9,934 bases of DNA. Origin: Sulfurimonas sp. Its GTDB lineage: Bacteria > Campylobacterota > Campylobacteria > Campylobacterales > Sulfurimonadaceae. The notes beneath the pieces were generated by a model. It had not been told where the DNA came from, ran no database searches, and saw only the letters and a program-made list of their open reading frames with translations. The stretch's first letter is position 1; the number at the start of each line of letters is the position of its first letter. Positions 1 to 7,210 of this stretch are shown in pieces. Both the position numbers and the translations under genes were made by a program. The DNA lies in assembly GCA_021157485.1 (NCBI GenBank), contig JAGGWO010000176.1, positions 1-9,934 of the forward strand, in the 5' to 3' direction.

Positions 1-79
1 ATACAGAGATTTTATAGGTGATGCTTCTATTATTTCAGATTATTTAGACTCACGTTTTGAAGCCAACTACCTATTTTGA
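1..79 (+). CDS. C-terminal end of a probable outer-membrane beta-barrel protein (partial)
   Basis: Only the last 25 codons and the TGA stop (77-79) are inside the window; the reading frame begins at base 2. The peptide ends SRFEANYLF. The last residue is Phe, and hydrophobic or aromatic residues alternate back from it (F, Y, A, F at positions 0, -2, -4, -6). That is the usual C-terminal beta-signal recognised by the BAM complex in outer-membrane barrels such as porins and TonB-dependent receptors. The stop lies only 9 bases before the modA start, so the gene is probably in the same transcript as the molybdate genes. Too little is present to name the family, and a soluble protein with a chance match is possible. 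Confidence 0.5.
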   Translation, partial: YRDFIGDASIISDYLDSRFEANYLF

Positions 80-82
80 GAG
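78..82 (+). promoter_or_regulatory. Ribosome binding site of modA
   Basis: A short purine-rich GAGAG run sits 6 bases before the ATG at 89 and overlaps the stop of the preceding gene. It supports the chosen modA start and suggests translation follows on from the upstream gene. Confidence 0.45.
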
Positions 83-88
83 TATAGT

Positions 89-838
89 ATGAATAAAATA
101 ATATTACTTTTATCTATTTGTTTTCTTCTTACACTAAACGCAGCGACTATAAACATAGCTGTTGCAGCAAACGTAAGTTACGCAATAGAAGATTTAAAAA
201 AAGAGTTTAAAAAATCTCATCCAAATACAAAGATAAATGTTATATTAGGAAGTAGTGGAAAGCTGACTGCACAGATAAAAAATGGTGCTCCTTATGTGCT
301 TTTCATGTCGGCAAATATGAAATATCCCCAAGCTTTATATAAAGATAAAATAGCGATTACTAAACCAATCGTTTACGCTGAAGGCTCACTTGTTATGTTA
401 AGTGTTAAAAAGCAAGATTTCTCTCAAGGGATAAAGCTATTACTTGATAAAAATATAAAAACCATTGCTGTCGCAAATCCCAAAACAGCACCTTATGGTA
501 TAGTCTCACGAGAGGCTCTAAAAAGTGCTAAGATTTATGACATAATAAAGAGTAAGTTTGTTTATGGAGAGTCTATTTCACAAACAGTTGCATATACAAA
601 TACAGCGGCCGATATCGGACTTATCGCAAAATCTGCACTTTACAGTTCTAAAATGGCAAGATATAAAAAAGGTGTTAATTGGATGGAAGTTAATTCTAAA
701 TATTACACACCGATAGAGCAGGGGCTTATTTTGTTAAAAGATGCAAAAGATAGTAGTGAGGCAAAGGCTTTTTATGATTTCTTACAGAGTGATAGTGCAA
801 AAAAAATATTTAAAGATTTTGGATACATAGTAAAATGA
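89..838 (+). CDS. modA: Molybdate ABC transporter, periplasmic substrate-binding protein ModA
   Basis: Binds molybdate (and probably tungstate) in the periplasm and delivers it to the ModB-ModC importer for molybdenum cofactor synthesis. The 249-residue protein has a Sec signal peptide: a Lys at position 3, a hydrophobic stretch at 4-16, and a likely cleavage after LNA near residue 18-19. The mature part begins with the first strand INIAVAAN. Family motifs follow: AANVS (26-30), GSSGKL (54-59), a GAP-initiated segment with FMSAN (66-76), NPKTAPYG (130-137) and a GES...AYTNTAADIGLI region (160-179). Asn28, Ser55/56 and Tyr136 fall where oxyanion ligands lie in known ModA proteins. Asn in place of the Ser of E. 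coli ModA resembles the Azotobacter-type protein, as I recall it. The usual Asp of GAPxD is replaced (Val70). The stop overlaps the next start as ATGA. Confidence 0.95.
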   Translation: MNKIILLLSICFLLTLNAATINIAVAANVSYAIEDLKKEFKKSHPNTKINVILGSSGKLTAQIKNGAPYVLFMSANMKYPQALYKDKIAITKPIVYAEGSLVMLSVKKQDFSQGIKLLLDKNIKTIAVANPKTAPYGIVSREALKSAKIYDIIKSKFVYGESISQTVAYTNTAADIGLIAKSALYSSKMARYKKGVNWMEVNSKYYTPIEQGLILLKDAKDSSEAKAFYDFLQSDSAKKIFKDFGYIVK

Positions 839-1236
839 GTATGATAAACGCCAACATAACTGAAATACAAAGTGTAGATAGTCTGAACATAGTAAGTTTT
901 GATTTTTTAGGTACTACTTTAAAGATGATGAGTCTTGATTTGAACGCTGAGATGCAAGTAGGGCGTAAAGTTGTGTTGAATGTTAAGCCATTTCATATAA
1001 CAATCGTTAAAGAGTTTTATGGAGACATCAGTTACTCTAACAAACTAAACGCAGTTGTAAAGTCATGTGAAAATGGGGAACTTCTGAGTAGTGTAAAACT
1101 ACTTGTAAATGGTGTGGTTTTTGAATCAATCATAACTAAAGAGTTAGCTTTAAAGATGGAGTTGAAAATAGGGGATAATGTTATAGTTATGATCAAAGCA
1201 AATGATCTCTCGATACAAGAGGTTTTAAATGATTGA
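835..1236 (+). CDS. Stand-alone Mop/TOBE-domain molybdate-binding protein
   Basis: A 133-residue cytoplasmic protein with no signal peptide or membrane segment. The C-terminal half (about 68-127) is a clear Mop domain: SNKL, then a strand-rich stretch, ITKELA (100-105), [13 protein letters not shown] (110-122). The N-terminal half (about 3-58) has the spacing of a second, degenerate TOBE fold (strand-rich, [11 protein letters not shown] at 42-52). Mop folds bind molybdate or tungstate at oligomer interfaces. There is no N-terminal helix-turn-helix, so it is not a full ModE repressor, although the equivalent gene in Campylobacter has been labelled ModE-like. It lies between modA (4-base overlap) and modB (8-base overlap). 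Likely role: intracellular molybdate storage, or a regulatory subunit of the transporter. ATG at 841 is an alternative start. Confidence 0.82.
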   Translation: MSMINANITEIQSVDSLNIVSFDFLGTTLKMMSLDLNAEMQVGRKVVLNVKPFHITIVKEFYGDISYSNKLNAVVKSCENGELLSSVKLLVNGVVFESIITKELALKMELKIGDNVIVMIKANDLSIQEVLND

Positions 1237-1927
1237 GATACTTCAAACATTGGATTTAACTCCTTTTATCCTCTCATTTAAACTAGCAGGACTCACAACT
1301 ATAATACTTTTTATATTAGGGATGCCACTCGCTTGGTATCTTTCACAAACTAAATCGAAATCCAAACCAGTTCTTGAAGCTATTACTGCGCTTCCAATAG
1401 TTCTTCCTCCATCTGTTTTAGGTTTTTATATACTCTGGGCGCTCTCTATAAACTCGCCAATTGGTGCGTTTTTTGAAGAAACTTTTGGAGTTAAACTTGT
1501 GTTTAATTTTACAGGTCTTGTAATCGCAAGCTGTTTTTACTCACTTCCATTTATGGTACAACCACTTCAAAGTGGCTTTGAGAGTATTAACAAAAATATG
1601 CTTGAAGCAAGTTATATAAGTGGAAAGAGTAAATTTAAAACTATCATAAAAGTGGCTCTTCCAAATATAAAACCAGCTGTCATTACAGCAGTTATTGTGA
1701 CTTTTGCACATACAGTTGGAGAGTTTGGAGTTGTTTTAATGGTTGGTGGAAGTATTCCTGGTGAGACGAAAGTAGCTTCAGTTGCCATCTATGAGTTTGT
1801 TGAGATTATGGATTATGAATCTGCTCACGTTTATAGTGGGATTATGGTGTCTATTAGCTTTGTAGTTCTTCTAAGTGTTTATATTTTCAATGCAAAACAT
1901 AACAAAAAAATTGGAAGTTTTTCATGA
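1229..1927 (+). CDS. modB: Molybdate ABC transporter permease ModB
   Basis: Inner-membrane channel subunit of the molybdate importer, working as a dimer with ModC. The 232-residue length is normal for the family. About five hydrophobic helices can be seen (near 12-38, 52-73, 92-112, 148-172 and 203-221). The EAA loop that docks on the ATPase is intact: EASYISG (126-132), then Phe136, with LP at 144-145 and Pro149. [12 protein letters not shown] (54-65) and [11 protein letters not shown] (164-174) are typical of ModB and close relatives. The start overlaps the end of the Mop gene by 8 bases and the stop overlaps the modC start by 4 bases, so translational coupling is likely. The neighbouring modA and modC exclude a sulfate (CysT/W) assignment. 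Confidence 0.95.
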   Translation: MIEILQTLDLTPFILSFKLAGLTTIILFILGMPLAWYLSQTKSKSKPVLEAITALPIVLPPSVLGFYILWALSINSPIGAFFEETFGVKLVFNFTGLVIASCFYSLPFMVQPLQSGFESINKNMLEASYISGKSKFKTIIKVALPNIKPAVITAVIVTFAHTVGEFGVVLMVGGSIPGETKVASVAIYEFVEIMDYESAHVYSGIMVSISFVVLLSVYIFNAKHNKKIGSFS

Positions 1928-2775
1928 TAAAGATAGATATAAATAAAAAACTCCATGGTGCTAGTGGAGATATGAACTTGAGTGTTAGTTTGAGTGTGAA
2001 AGATAATGAGTTTGTCGCACTAAGTGGGAAAAGTGGTAGTGGTAAAACAACTTTATTGCGAATCTTAGCTGGACTTGAAGAGTCAGATGGAGTTATTGAA
2101 GTTGATGGTGAAGTTTGGCAAAACTCTAAACGCTCACTCTCTCCTCAAAAACGTCGTATCGGATTTGTTTTTCAAGATTATGCACTATTTCCAAATATGA
2201 GTGTGTTAGAAAATTTACTTTACGTTGTAAAAGATAGAAACCTTGCAGAGCGTTTACTTGAGATAACAGAACTGCGAGAGTTGCGAAATAGACTCCCAAA
2301 CACTCTTAGTGGCGGACAAAAACAGAGAGTAAGCCTCTGTCGTGCAATGATGAACCGACCAAAATTACTTCTAATGGATGAGCCACTCTCGGCGCTTGAC
2401 TCAGAGATGCGCATGAAACTTCAGCGTGAGATAAAAGTTCTGCATGAAGAGTTTGGAACAACGACTATTATGGTTAGTCATGATGCAAGTGAGATATATA
2501 GACTCGCGTCAAGAGTAGTTGTTCTGGATGTAGGAAAAGTTATAAATGATGGAACTCCTAAAGATGTATTACTCAAGACAAGTGGTTCTCAAAAGTTCTC
2601 ATTTGAGGGTGAACTTCTTGATATTGTAAAGGTTGATGTAATATATATTGCAATTATTTCTATAGCCCAACAGCTTGTAGAAGTAGTAGTAAGCAGTGAA
2701 GAGTCAAAGCAGTTAATAATAGGTCAAAAGGTTAGTGTTAGCACAAAAGCTTTTACACCAATAATTAATCAATAA
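1924..2775 (+). CDS. modC: Molybdate ABC transporter ATP-binding protein ModC
   Basis: Cytoplasmic ATPase that powers molybdate import with ModB. All nucleotide-binding motifs are intact: Walker [10 protein letters not shown] (35-43), Q-loop Gln84 in VFQDYALFP, signature LSGGQKQR (128-135), Walker B LLLMDEP (148-154), D-loop SALD (156-159) and H-loop His186 in MVSHD. At 283 residues it is shorter than the roughly 350-residue E. coli protein. After about residue 225 there is room for only one TOBE-like unit (about 226-281, ending [11 protein letters not shown]) where E. coli ModC has a double Mop domain. The separate Mop protein encoded upstream may supply the missing regulatory part; that is inference. 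It is the last gene of the operon, and no strong terminator hairpin follows it. Confidence 0.95.
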   Translation: MIKIDINKKLHGASGDMNLSVSLSVKDNEFVALSGKSGSGKTTLLRILAGLEESDGVIEVDGEVWQNSKRSLSPQKRRIGFVFQDYALFPNMSVLENLLYVVKDRNLAERLLEITELRELRNRLPNTLSGGQKQRVSLCRAMMNRPKLLLMDEPLSALDSEMRMKLQREIKVLHEEFGTTTIMVSHDASEIYRLASRVVVLDVGKVINDGTPKDVLLKTSGSQKFSFEGELLDIVKVDVIYIAIISIAQQLVEVVVSSEESKQLIIGQKVSVSTKAFTPIINQ

Positions 2776-2789
2776 TAACAATCTCTTTA

Positions 2790-2798
2790 TGCTATAAT
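2790..2798 (+). promoter_or_regulatory. Extended -10 promoter of the EAL regulator operon
   Basis: TGCTATAAT in the 51-base gap after modC is a perfect extended -10 element (TGn followed by TATAAT at 2793-2798). No convincing -35 hexamer sits 17 bases upstream, only AT-rich sequence, which is usual for housekeeping promoters in Campylobacterota. Transcription would start near 2805, giving a leader of roughly 20 bases before the ATG at 2827. Confidence 0.7.
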
Positions 2799-2815
2799 CT
2801 TTCCATAATTATTAT

Positions 2816-2819
2816 AGGA
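2816..2819 (+). promoter_or_regulatory. Ribosome binding site of the EAL regulator
   Basis: AGGA, 7 bases before the ATG at 2827. It fits the short leader expected from the promoter at 2790-2798 and fixes the start of the regulator. Confidence 0.65.
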
Positions 2820-2826
2820 TTATTAA

Positions 2827-4800
2827 ATGGTCGGTTTAGATGATATTATTAAGTATACGTTTCCGTTAAGACTTCTCTATGTAGAAGACAATGAACATGC
2901 AAGAGAATCAATGATGAATGTTCTCGAAGAATTTTTTGGAGATGTTGTCATCGCTAGCGATGGACAAGAGGGATTAGAATTTTTTTCTAATAATAAAATC
3001 GACCTAATAATTACAGATATAAATATGCCTCGTCTTAATGGTCTAGAGATGATTAAAGAGATTAGAAAGATAGATACAGAGGTATCTATCCTTATCCTCT
3101 CAGCATATAATGAATCGAGCTTTTTTCTCGATAGTATTAAATTAGGTGTTGATGGTTATCTGTTAAAACCAATAGTTATCAGCCAGTTTATGGAGATACT
3201 CAAAAAAGTAACACAGAGAATAAAGTTTAAACAAGAAGCTGAAAAAAATTTACATCTACTCCATCAATATCAAGAAGCTACAGATTTAAGTGCAATTGTC
3301 TCAAAAGCTAATCTCGCAGGTGATATAACTTATGTAAATGATGAGTTTTGTGAAATCTCAGAGTATACAGAAGAGGAATTATTAGGTAAACCTCACAGCA
3401 TAGTTAGACATCCAGATAATTCAGGCTCGATATTTGAAGATATGTGGGAGACCATAAAGACTAAAAAAGAGACCTGGAAAGGAATCGTAAGAAATAAAAA
3501 GAAGAATGGCGATAGCTATTATGTTGATACTATGGTTAAACCTATTCTAAACGCAGATAATGAGATTGTAGAATATATCTCACTAAGAACTGATATTACA
3601 AATATTATGAGTCCAAAGAAACAGCTTGAGGATATGATTGATTCTAATGATGAATCTTTGCTTGTTCTTATGAAAATAGATAGATTTGATGATATTGAAA
3701 AGTTTTATGGCTCTAGGTTGGCACAAGAGATTGAAGATGAATTTTCTAAATATATCTTAAAAGAGATGCCTATAAAATGTGAGTTTGACAGAGTTTTTAT
3801 TTTAGGTGATGGTGAATATGCATTTGTAAAAGACATGCAGACCTGTAAGATGGAGATGACAGGTGTTGCAAAAAATCTTAAAGAGCTTCAAAAAATTATA
3901 AATGATGAGCATATCAACATAGGTGATATTGATTATGACATCTCTGTACTCATAAGTTTTGCATACGGTAAAAATGTTTTTCAAAATGCAAGATATGGAT
4001 TAAAGCAGATTTTGGAGAATAATCAAGATTTTATTTTGGCAAATAATCTAGTACAAAAAGAGCATGTAGAAGCTCAAAAGAATTTAGAAACTTTACAAAT
4101 GGTACAAAGAGCACTCAAAGACTCTAGAATTATTTCATATTTTCAGCCTATTATTAATAACAAAACTAAAGAGATAGAGAAGTATGAATCATTAGTCCGT
4201 TTAGTAGATGAAAATGGTAAGGTACACTCTCCTTACTTTTTCTTAGATACTGCAAAAAAAGCCAAGTACTACTATCAGATTACAAATATGGTTCTAGAAA
4301 ACTCTTTTAGAGCACTACAGAGTACTGATAAAGATATTAGTATGAATATCTCAATTCTTGATATCGAAAGACGTCTAACAAGAGAGAAAATATTTGAACT
4401 CTTAGGTGCTAACTCTAAAGATCTTCATAGAATTGTTTTTGAACTTTTAGAAGATGAAGATGTAAAAGATTTTAATCTTATAAAGTCTTTTGTTGCAGAG
4501 GTTAAAAGTATGGGAGTAAAGATAGCTATAGATGACTTTGGTTCAGGATACTCTAACTTTGAGAGACTACTTGATTATCAACCAGATTTATTAAAAATTG
4601 ACGGTACTTTGGTGAAAAATATTGAGAATGATGAGCTCTCTTTAAATCTAGTAGAATCTATGATTAGTTTTGCAAAAAAACAAAATATCGCGTTAATAGC
4701 AGAGTACGTAGAGAATGAAAACATCTTCAATATTTTAAAAGATATGGGTGTTGAGTATTCACAAGGATACTATTTTGGTAAACCTGGAGTTTTAGAGTAA
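2827..4800 (+). CDS. Response regulator with REC, Aer-like PAS, degenerate GGDEF and EAL domains (c-di-GMP phosphodiesterase)
   Basis: A 657-residue cytoplasmic regulator predicted to hydrolyse cyclic-di-GMP. REC (about 14-130) has the acidic pair Glu20/Asp21, phospho-acceptor Asp64 in ITDINMP, Ser92 and Lys114. PAS (about 150-258) closely resembles the FAD-binding PAS of the aerotaxis receptor Aer: YVNDEFCEIS (169-178), GKPHSIVRHPD (187-197), Trp217, RNKKKNGD (222-229). A GGDEF-like domain (about 275-410) keeps the fold (LMKIDRFDDIEKFYG) but reads GDGEY at 327-331 where GGDEF is expected, so cyclase activity is unlikely. The EAL domain (about 430-655) keeps the catalytic set: Glu454 (in ESL), Asn507, Glu539, Asp569/Asp570, Lys590, Asp592, Glu626 and Gln646, with DDFGSGYS. 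It probably receives phosphate from the kinase encoded 28 bases downstream; that pairing is inferred from position. Confidence 0.93.
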   Translation: MVGLDDIIKYTFPLRLLYVEDNEHARESMMNVLEEFFGDVVIASDGQEGLEFFSNNKIDLIITDINMPRLNGLEMIKEIRKIDTEVSILILSAYNESSFFLDSIKLGVDGYLLKPIVISQFMEILKKVTQRIKFKQEAEKNLHLLHQYQEATDLSAIVSKANLAGDITYVNDEFCEISEYTEEELLGKPHSIVRHPDNSGSIFEDMWETIKTKKETWKGIVRNKKKNGDSYYVDTMVKPILNADNEIVEYISLRTDITNIMSPKKQLEDMIDSNDESLLVLMKIDRFDDIEKFYGSRLAQEIEDEFSKYILKEMPIKCEFDRVFILGDGEYAFVKDMQTCKMEMTGVAKNLKELQKIINDEHINIGDIDYDISVLISFAYGKNVFQNARYGLKQILENNQDFILANNLVQKEHVEAQKNLETLQMVQRALKDSRIISYFQPIINNKTKEIEKYESLVRLVDENGKVHSPYFFLDTAKKAKYYYQITNMVLENSFRALQSTDKDISMNISILDIERRLTREKIFELLGANSKDLHRIVFELLEDEDVKDFNLIKSFVAEVKSMGVKIAIDDFGSGYSNFERLLDYQPDLLKIDGTLVKNIENDELSLNLVESMISFAKKQNIALIAEYVENENIFNILKDMGVEYSQGYYFGKPGVLE

Positions 4801-4803
4801 TTT

Positions 4804-4854
4804 ATGAAAACAATTAATTATACCTATAGTGATGATGAAATACTCAATGTTTAA
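4804..4854 (+). other. Short 16-codon ORF between the regulator and the kinase
   Basis: An ATG three bases after the regulator's stop opens a 16-codon frame (MKTINYTYSDDEILNV, stop 4852-4854) that overlaps the start of the kinase in another frame. Ribosomes ending at 4800 could restart here and then be delivered to the kinase start region, where no clear Shine-Dalgarno is visible. It may equally be chance. No known leader peptide is recognised. Confidence 0.2.
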
Positions 4855-6592
4855 AGATATTTTTACCTTTAATTATCATCATAGGTTAGTTGTAAGTTAT
4901 TCAAAATCATCATCTGATGGAGCTTTGGCATCAAATATTATTGGTTCTATATTTGTATTTGTTGTTTTATTTAATAGTGTACCTCTTGCTTATTTAATTA
5001 CTTTTGTAGTAATCAATATCTGTATATATATTGTTAGAAAAATCACTGCTATAAAACTTTTAAAGTTAGATACTAAGGTGTATGACTTAAAATACTTGAA
5101 AATGAATTTTTTCTTGGTGCTACTAACTGCGATATCATACCCATCTGTAATATTAATAGCTACTCTATATGGTGTAGATGAGGCAAAGTTACTGCTGTTA
5201 TACATGGGAGTGACAGCAGTGGTTGCTGGCTCAATTGGAACTCAGGGGATAATATTTACAGCCTTTGTTCTTTATTCTAGTTTTAGTCTCATTCCTTTAG
5301 TGGTAATATCAATTTTTTATGGTAGTGAGACTTTATATATGTTTAGCTTTATTATATTTGTATATTTTCCTATTCATATTGTTTCTGGTTATAGATATTT
5401 TATAAGTTTAAGAGATAGTATATCTTTAAAAGACACATTTCAAACTATATATGATAAATCTTCTGATGGCATAGTTATAATCCAGAACAGTAGATTTAAG
5501 GATTGTAATGAGAGTATTTTAAAAATGTTTGATTATGAAAATAAAAGTATATTTTTAAATACTAAGTTGACTCAATTGTCTCCAAAACTTCAGCCTGATG
5601 GAATTTCGTCTACAAGAAAACTACTTATAATGTTAAATAAAGCATATAGGGATGGTAGTAACAGTTTTGAATGGATACATAAAACTACAGCTGATAAAGA
5701 GTTCTGGGTTGAGATTGTTTTGACAAGAATTAACTTAGATGGAGAAGAGCTTATCCATGGTGTTTGGAGAGATATTTCAGATAGAAAAAATCTTGAGATA
5801 AAACAGGTTCGAGCACAAGAAGAGATAGAAGCCTTAAATCATTCCCTTGCCGACAGAGTAGAAGAAGAGGTAGGTAAAAATAGAAAGAAAGACCAGCAAC
5901 TACTAGAACAGTCGCGTTTAGCACAGATGGGTGAGATGCTAAGTATGATAGCTCATCAGTGGAGACAGCCATTAGCAGCGATAAGTTCATCGAGTTCAGC
6001 TTTAGAACTAAAAGCTAATCTAGGTAAAATCGACAAGGAAACAGTACTTAGAAATTCACAAAATATATCTAAATATACGCAACATTTAAGTACTACTATA
6101 GATGACTTTAGAGACTTTTTTAAGCCAAATAAAGAGTTGAGTTCTGTAACTTACTATGAGTTAATTGACTCTGCTTTATCAATTTTAGAGATTTCTTTGA
6201 AGACTAAAAATATCTCGCTAATCAGAAATTGTGACTGTGGCGAAAGATTTAATACTTATGCAAATGAGATGAAACAGGTGATCTTAAATTTAATTAAAAA
6301 TGCAGAAGATATTTTAGTTGAAAAAGGTACTCAAAATCCTTATGTGAAACTTGCTACATATACTTTAGATGATAAATATATACTAGAGGTTAGTGATAAT
6401 GGTGGTGGAATACCAGAGGAAATAATAGACAAAATCTTCGACCCTTACTTCTCAACAAAACTAGATAAAAATGGAACAGGACTTGGTCTTTATATGTCTA
6501 AAATAATTGTAGAAGACCACTGTTATGGTAAACTTAATGTAACTAATAACGAAGATGGCGCACTATTTCAAGTAGTTATCTCCGCTTCTTAA
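4829..6592 (+). CDS. Membrane sensor histidine kinase (6TM - PAS - HisKA - HATPase)
   Basis: Inner-membrane sensor kinase, probable partner of the EAL regulator just upstream. Residues are numbered from the GTG at 4829; ATG codons at 4832, 4835 and 4847 are equally possible starts, and none has a good ribosome binding site. The N-terminal 190 residues hold about six hydrophobic helices (near 36-50, 52-70, 92-114, 121-148, 150-164 and 168-190) with very short loops, so there is no periplasmic sensor domain. A PAS domain (about 205-320, ending GVWRDISDRK) and a coiled coil (320-360) follow. The H-box is MIAHQWRQPL with phospho-acceptor His376. The ATPase has N-box QVILNLIKNAED (483-494), G1 DNGGG (523-527), an F-box FDPYFSTK (537-544) and G2 GTGLGL (549-554). 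The kinase is complete and should be active; its signal is unknown. Confidence 0.92.
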   Translation: MMMKYSMFKDIFTFNYHHRLVVSYSKSSSDGALASNIIGSIFVFVVLFNSVPLAYLITFVVINICIYIVRKITAIKLLKLDTKVYDLKYLKMNFFLVLLTAISYPSVILIATLYGVDEAKLLLLYMGVTAVVAGSIGTQGIIFTAFVLYSSFSLIPLVVISIFYGSETLYMFSFIIFVYFPIHIVSGYRYFISLRDSISLKDTFQTIYDKSSDGIVIIQNSRFKDCNESILKMFDYENKSIFLNTKLTQLSPKLQPDGISSTRKLLIMLNKAYRDGSNSFEWIHKTTADKEFWVEIVLTRINLDGEELIHGVWRDISDRKNLEIKQVRAQEEIEALNHSLADRVEEEVGKNRKKDQQLLEQSRLAQMGEMLSMIAHQWRQPLAAISSSSSALELKANLGKIDKETVLRNSQNISKYTQHLSTTIDDFRDFFKPNKELSSVTYYELIDSALSILEISLKTKNISLIRNCDCGERFNTYANEMKQVILNLIKNAEDILVEKGTQNPYVKLATYTLDDKYILEVSDNGGGIPEEIIDKIFDPYFSTKLDKNGTGLGLYMSKIIVEDHCYGKLNVTNNEDGALFQVVISAS

Positions 6593-6672
6593 ATAACAAA
6601 TATTTATACTGTGAAAGCTAGAATTAATAAATAATATTTTATAATGCGATTAGTTAAATTAAGAATGACGTC

Positions 6673-6732
6673 TTATTTTATATCTCCTTCAAGTAAGTTC
6701 TCTAGATATACATCTAGGGTCTTTCCTATCAT
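6673..6732 (-). pseudogene. Possible remnant of a gene start, 19 codons
   Basis: On the minus strand, an ATG (complement of 6730-6732) opens a frame reading MIGKTLDVYLENLLEGDIK before a TAA. A purine run AAGAAG precedes it. The peptide has the composition of a normal amphipathic helix start of a protein and contrasts with the stop-rich surroundings, so it may be the leftover 5' end of a deleted gene beside the tRNAs. The frame does not resume downstream in any other frame I could see. It may also be chance or a very small protein; I do not recognise a family. Confidence 0.25.
6700..6719. repeat. Small inverted repeat (hairpin)
   Basis: CTAGAT and ATCTAG flank a four-base spacer (6702-6717); one wobble pair and one C-G pair extend it to an eight-pair stem. 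No T-run follows on either strand, so it is not a standard terminator. It lies inside the short minus-strand ORF. Confidence 0.35.
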
Positions 6733-6857
6733 GACTTCTTAAATAAAATTCCCAATTGAAATACACATTATGTAACGGGCGTATTGATGCAATTAAAAGA
6801 TACTGAATATTAAAAATAGTTGATTGAAGGTTGTTGTATATAGGGTTTAAAAGTGTA

Positions 6858-6932
<75 letters not shown>

Positions 6933-6954
6933 ATGTAAAAAGTTTCACTATAAA

Positions 6955-7031
6955 TGGTGTCAGAGGGGGGACTTGAACCCCCGACCCCCGGCTTATGAGA
7001 CCAGTGCTCTAACCAGCTGAGCTACCCTGAC
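6955..7031 (-). tRNA. tRNA with anticodon CAT, probably elongator tRNA-Met
   Basis: A 77-base minus-strand gene with encoded CCA. The acceptor stem GTCAGGG pairs with CTCTGAC (one G-T pair), discriminator A. The D-arm is AGCTCAGCTGGTTAGAGC, and the T-stem is five G-C pairs around TTCAAGT. The anticodon stem CTGGT/GCCGG encloses CTCATAA, so the anticodon is CAT. It is not the initiator: base pair 1-72 is intact and the anticodon stem lacks the three consecutive G-C pairs. Sequence alone cannot exclude tRNA-Ile2, whose CAT is changed to lysidine-AT by TilS; elongator Met is the default call. Confidence 0.92.
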
Positions 7032-7051
7032 ACTTATTTTGTGTGAGCGGA

Positions 7052-7057
7052 ATTATA
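7052..7057 (-). promoter_or_regulatory. Probable -10 box of the tRNA promoter
   Basis: Read on the minus strand this is a perfect TATAAT. It would start transcription near 7045, about 15 bases before the mature 5' end of the CAT tRNA. A TTGACA also occurs on that strand only two bases upstream, which is too close to act as its -35. Confidence 0.5.
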
Positions 7058-7204
7058 GCTGTCAAAAGCTTTTGTTTTCCTTTTATATGAGGTAATTTTA
7101 TAAATTTTCTGATTGCCATCACTTAGTCTATAACGAATTGTAATAAAGAACGGAGCATAATATTTATTTAATAATTATATAGATAGAATATAGAATAATT
7201 TAGC

Positions 7205-7210
7205 AGAAGG
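7205..7210 (+). promoter_or_regulatory. Ribosome binding site of the HD-GYP regulator
   Basis: AGAAGG, 6 bases before the ATG at 7217; good match and spacing, fixing the start of the regulator. Confidence 0.7.

Larger units (their letters stand above)
6593..6857. other. Non-coding stretch between the kinase and the tRNA genes
   Basis: 265 AT-rich bases. It contains a TATAAT-like hexamer (6640-6645) with no gene behind it, a small hairpin (6700-6719) and a 19-residue minus-strand ORF (6673-6732), but no convincing gene. No GC-rich hairpin with a T-run was found either for the kinase operon or for the tRNA transcript that enters from the other side. Confidence 0.6.

Noticed and set aside
835..1236. 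Full ModE-type transcriptional repressor
   Set aside because: There is no winged helix-turn-helix region; the N-terminal half looks like a second TOBE-type barrel, so a DNA-binding role is not supported.
5751..5990. Minus-strand open frame of 79 codons inside the first kinase
   Set aside because: It lies wholly within a well-supported gene in another frame, has no ribosome binding site, and shows no recognisable domain. The same holds for the minus-strand frames at 1032-1250, 2220-2414, 3802-3984 and 4990-5205.
6640..6645. TATAAT hexamer as a plus-strand promoter
   Set aside because: No plus-strand gene or structured RNA follows for more than 500 bases, and such hexamers are frequent by chance in AT-rich DNA.
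7052..7067. TTGACA followed by TATAAT on the minus strand, looking like a consensus promoter
   Set aside because: The two hexamers are separated by only two bases; a working -35/-10 pair needs about 17. Only the TATAAT was kept as a -10 candidate.
7063..7080. Palindrome CAAAAGCTTTTG followed by a T-rich stretch as a terminator
   Set aside because: A self-complementary 12-mer with no loop and mostly A-T pairs would make a poor hairpin, and no plus-strand gene ends just before it.
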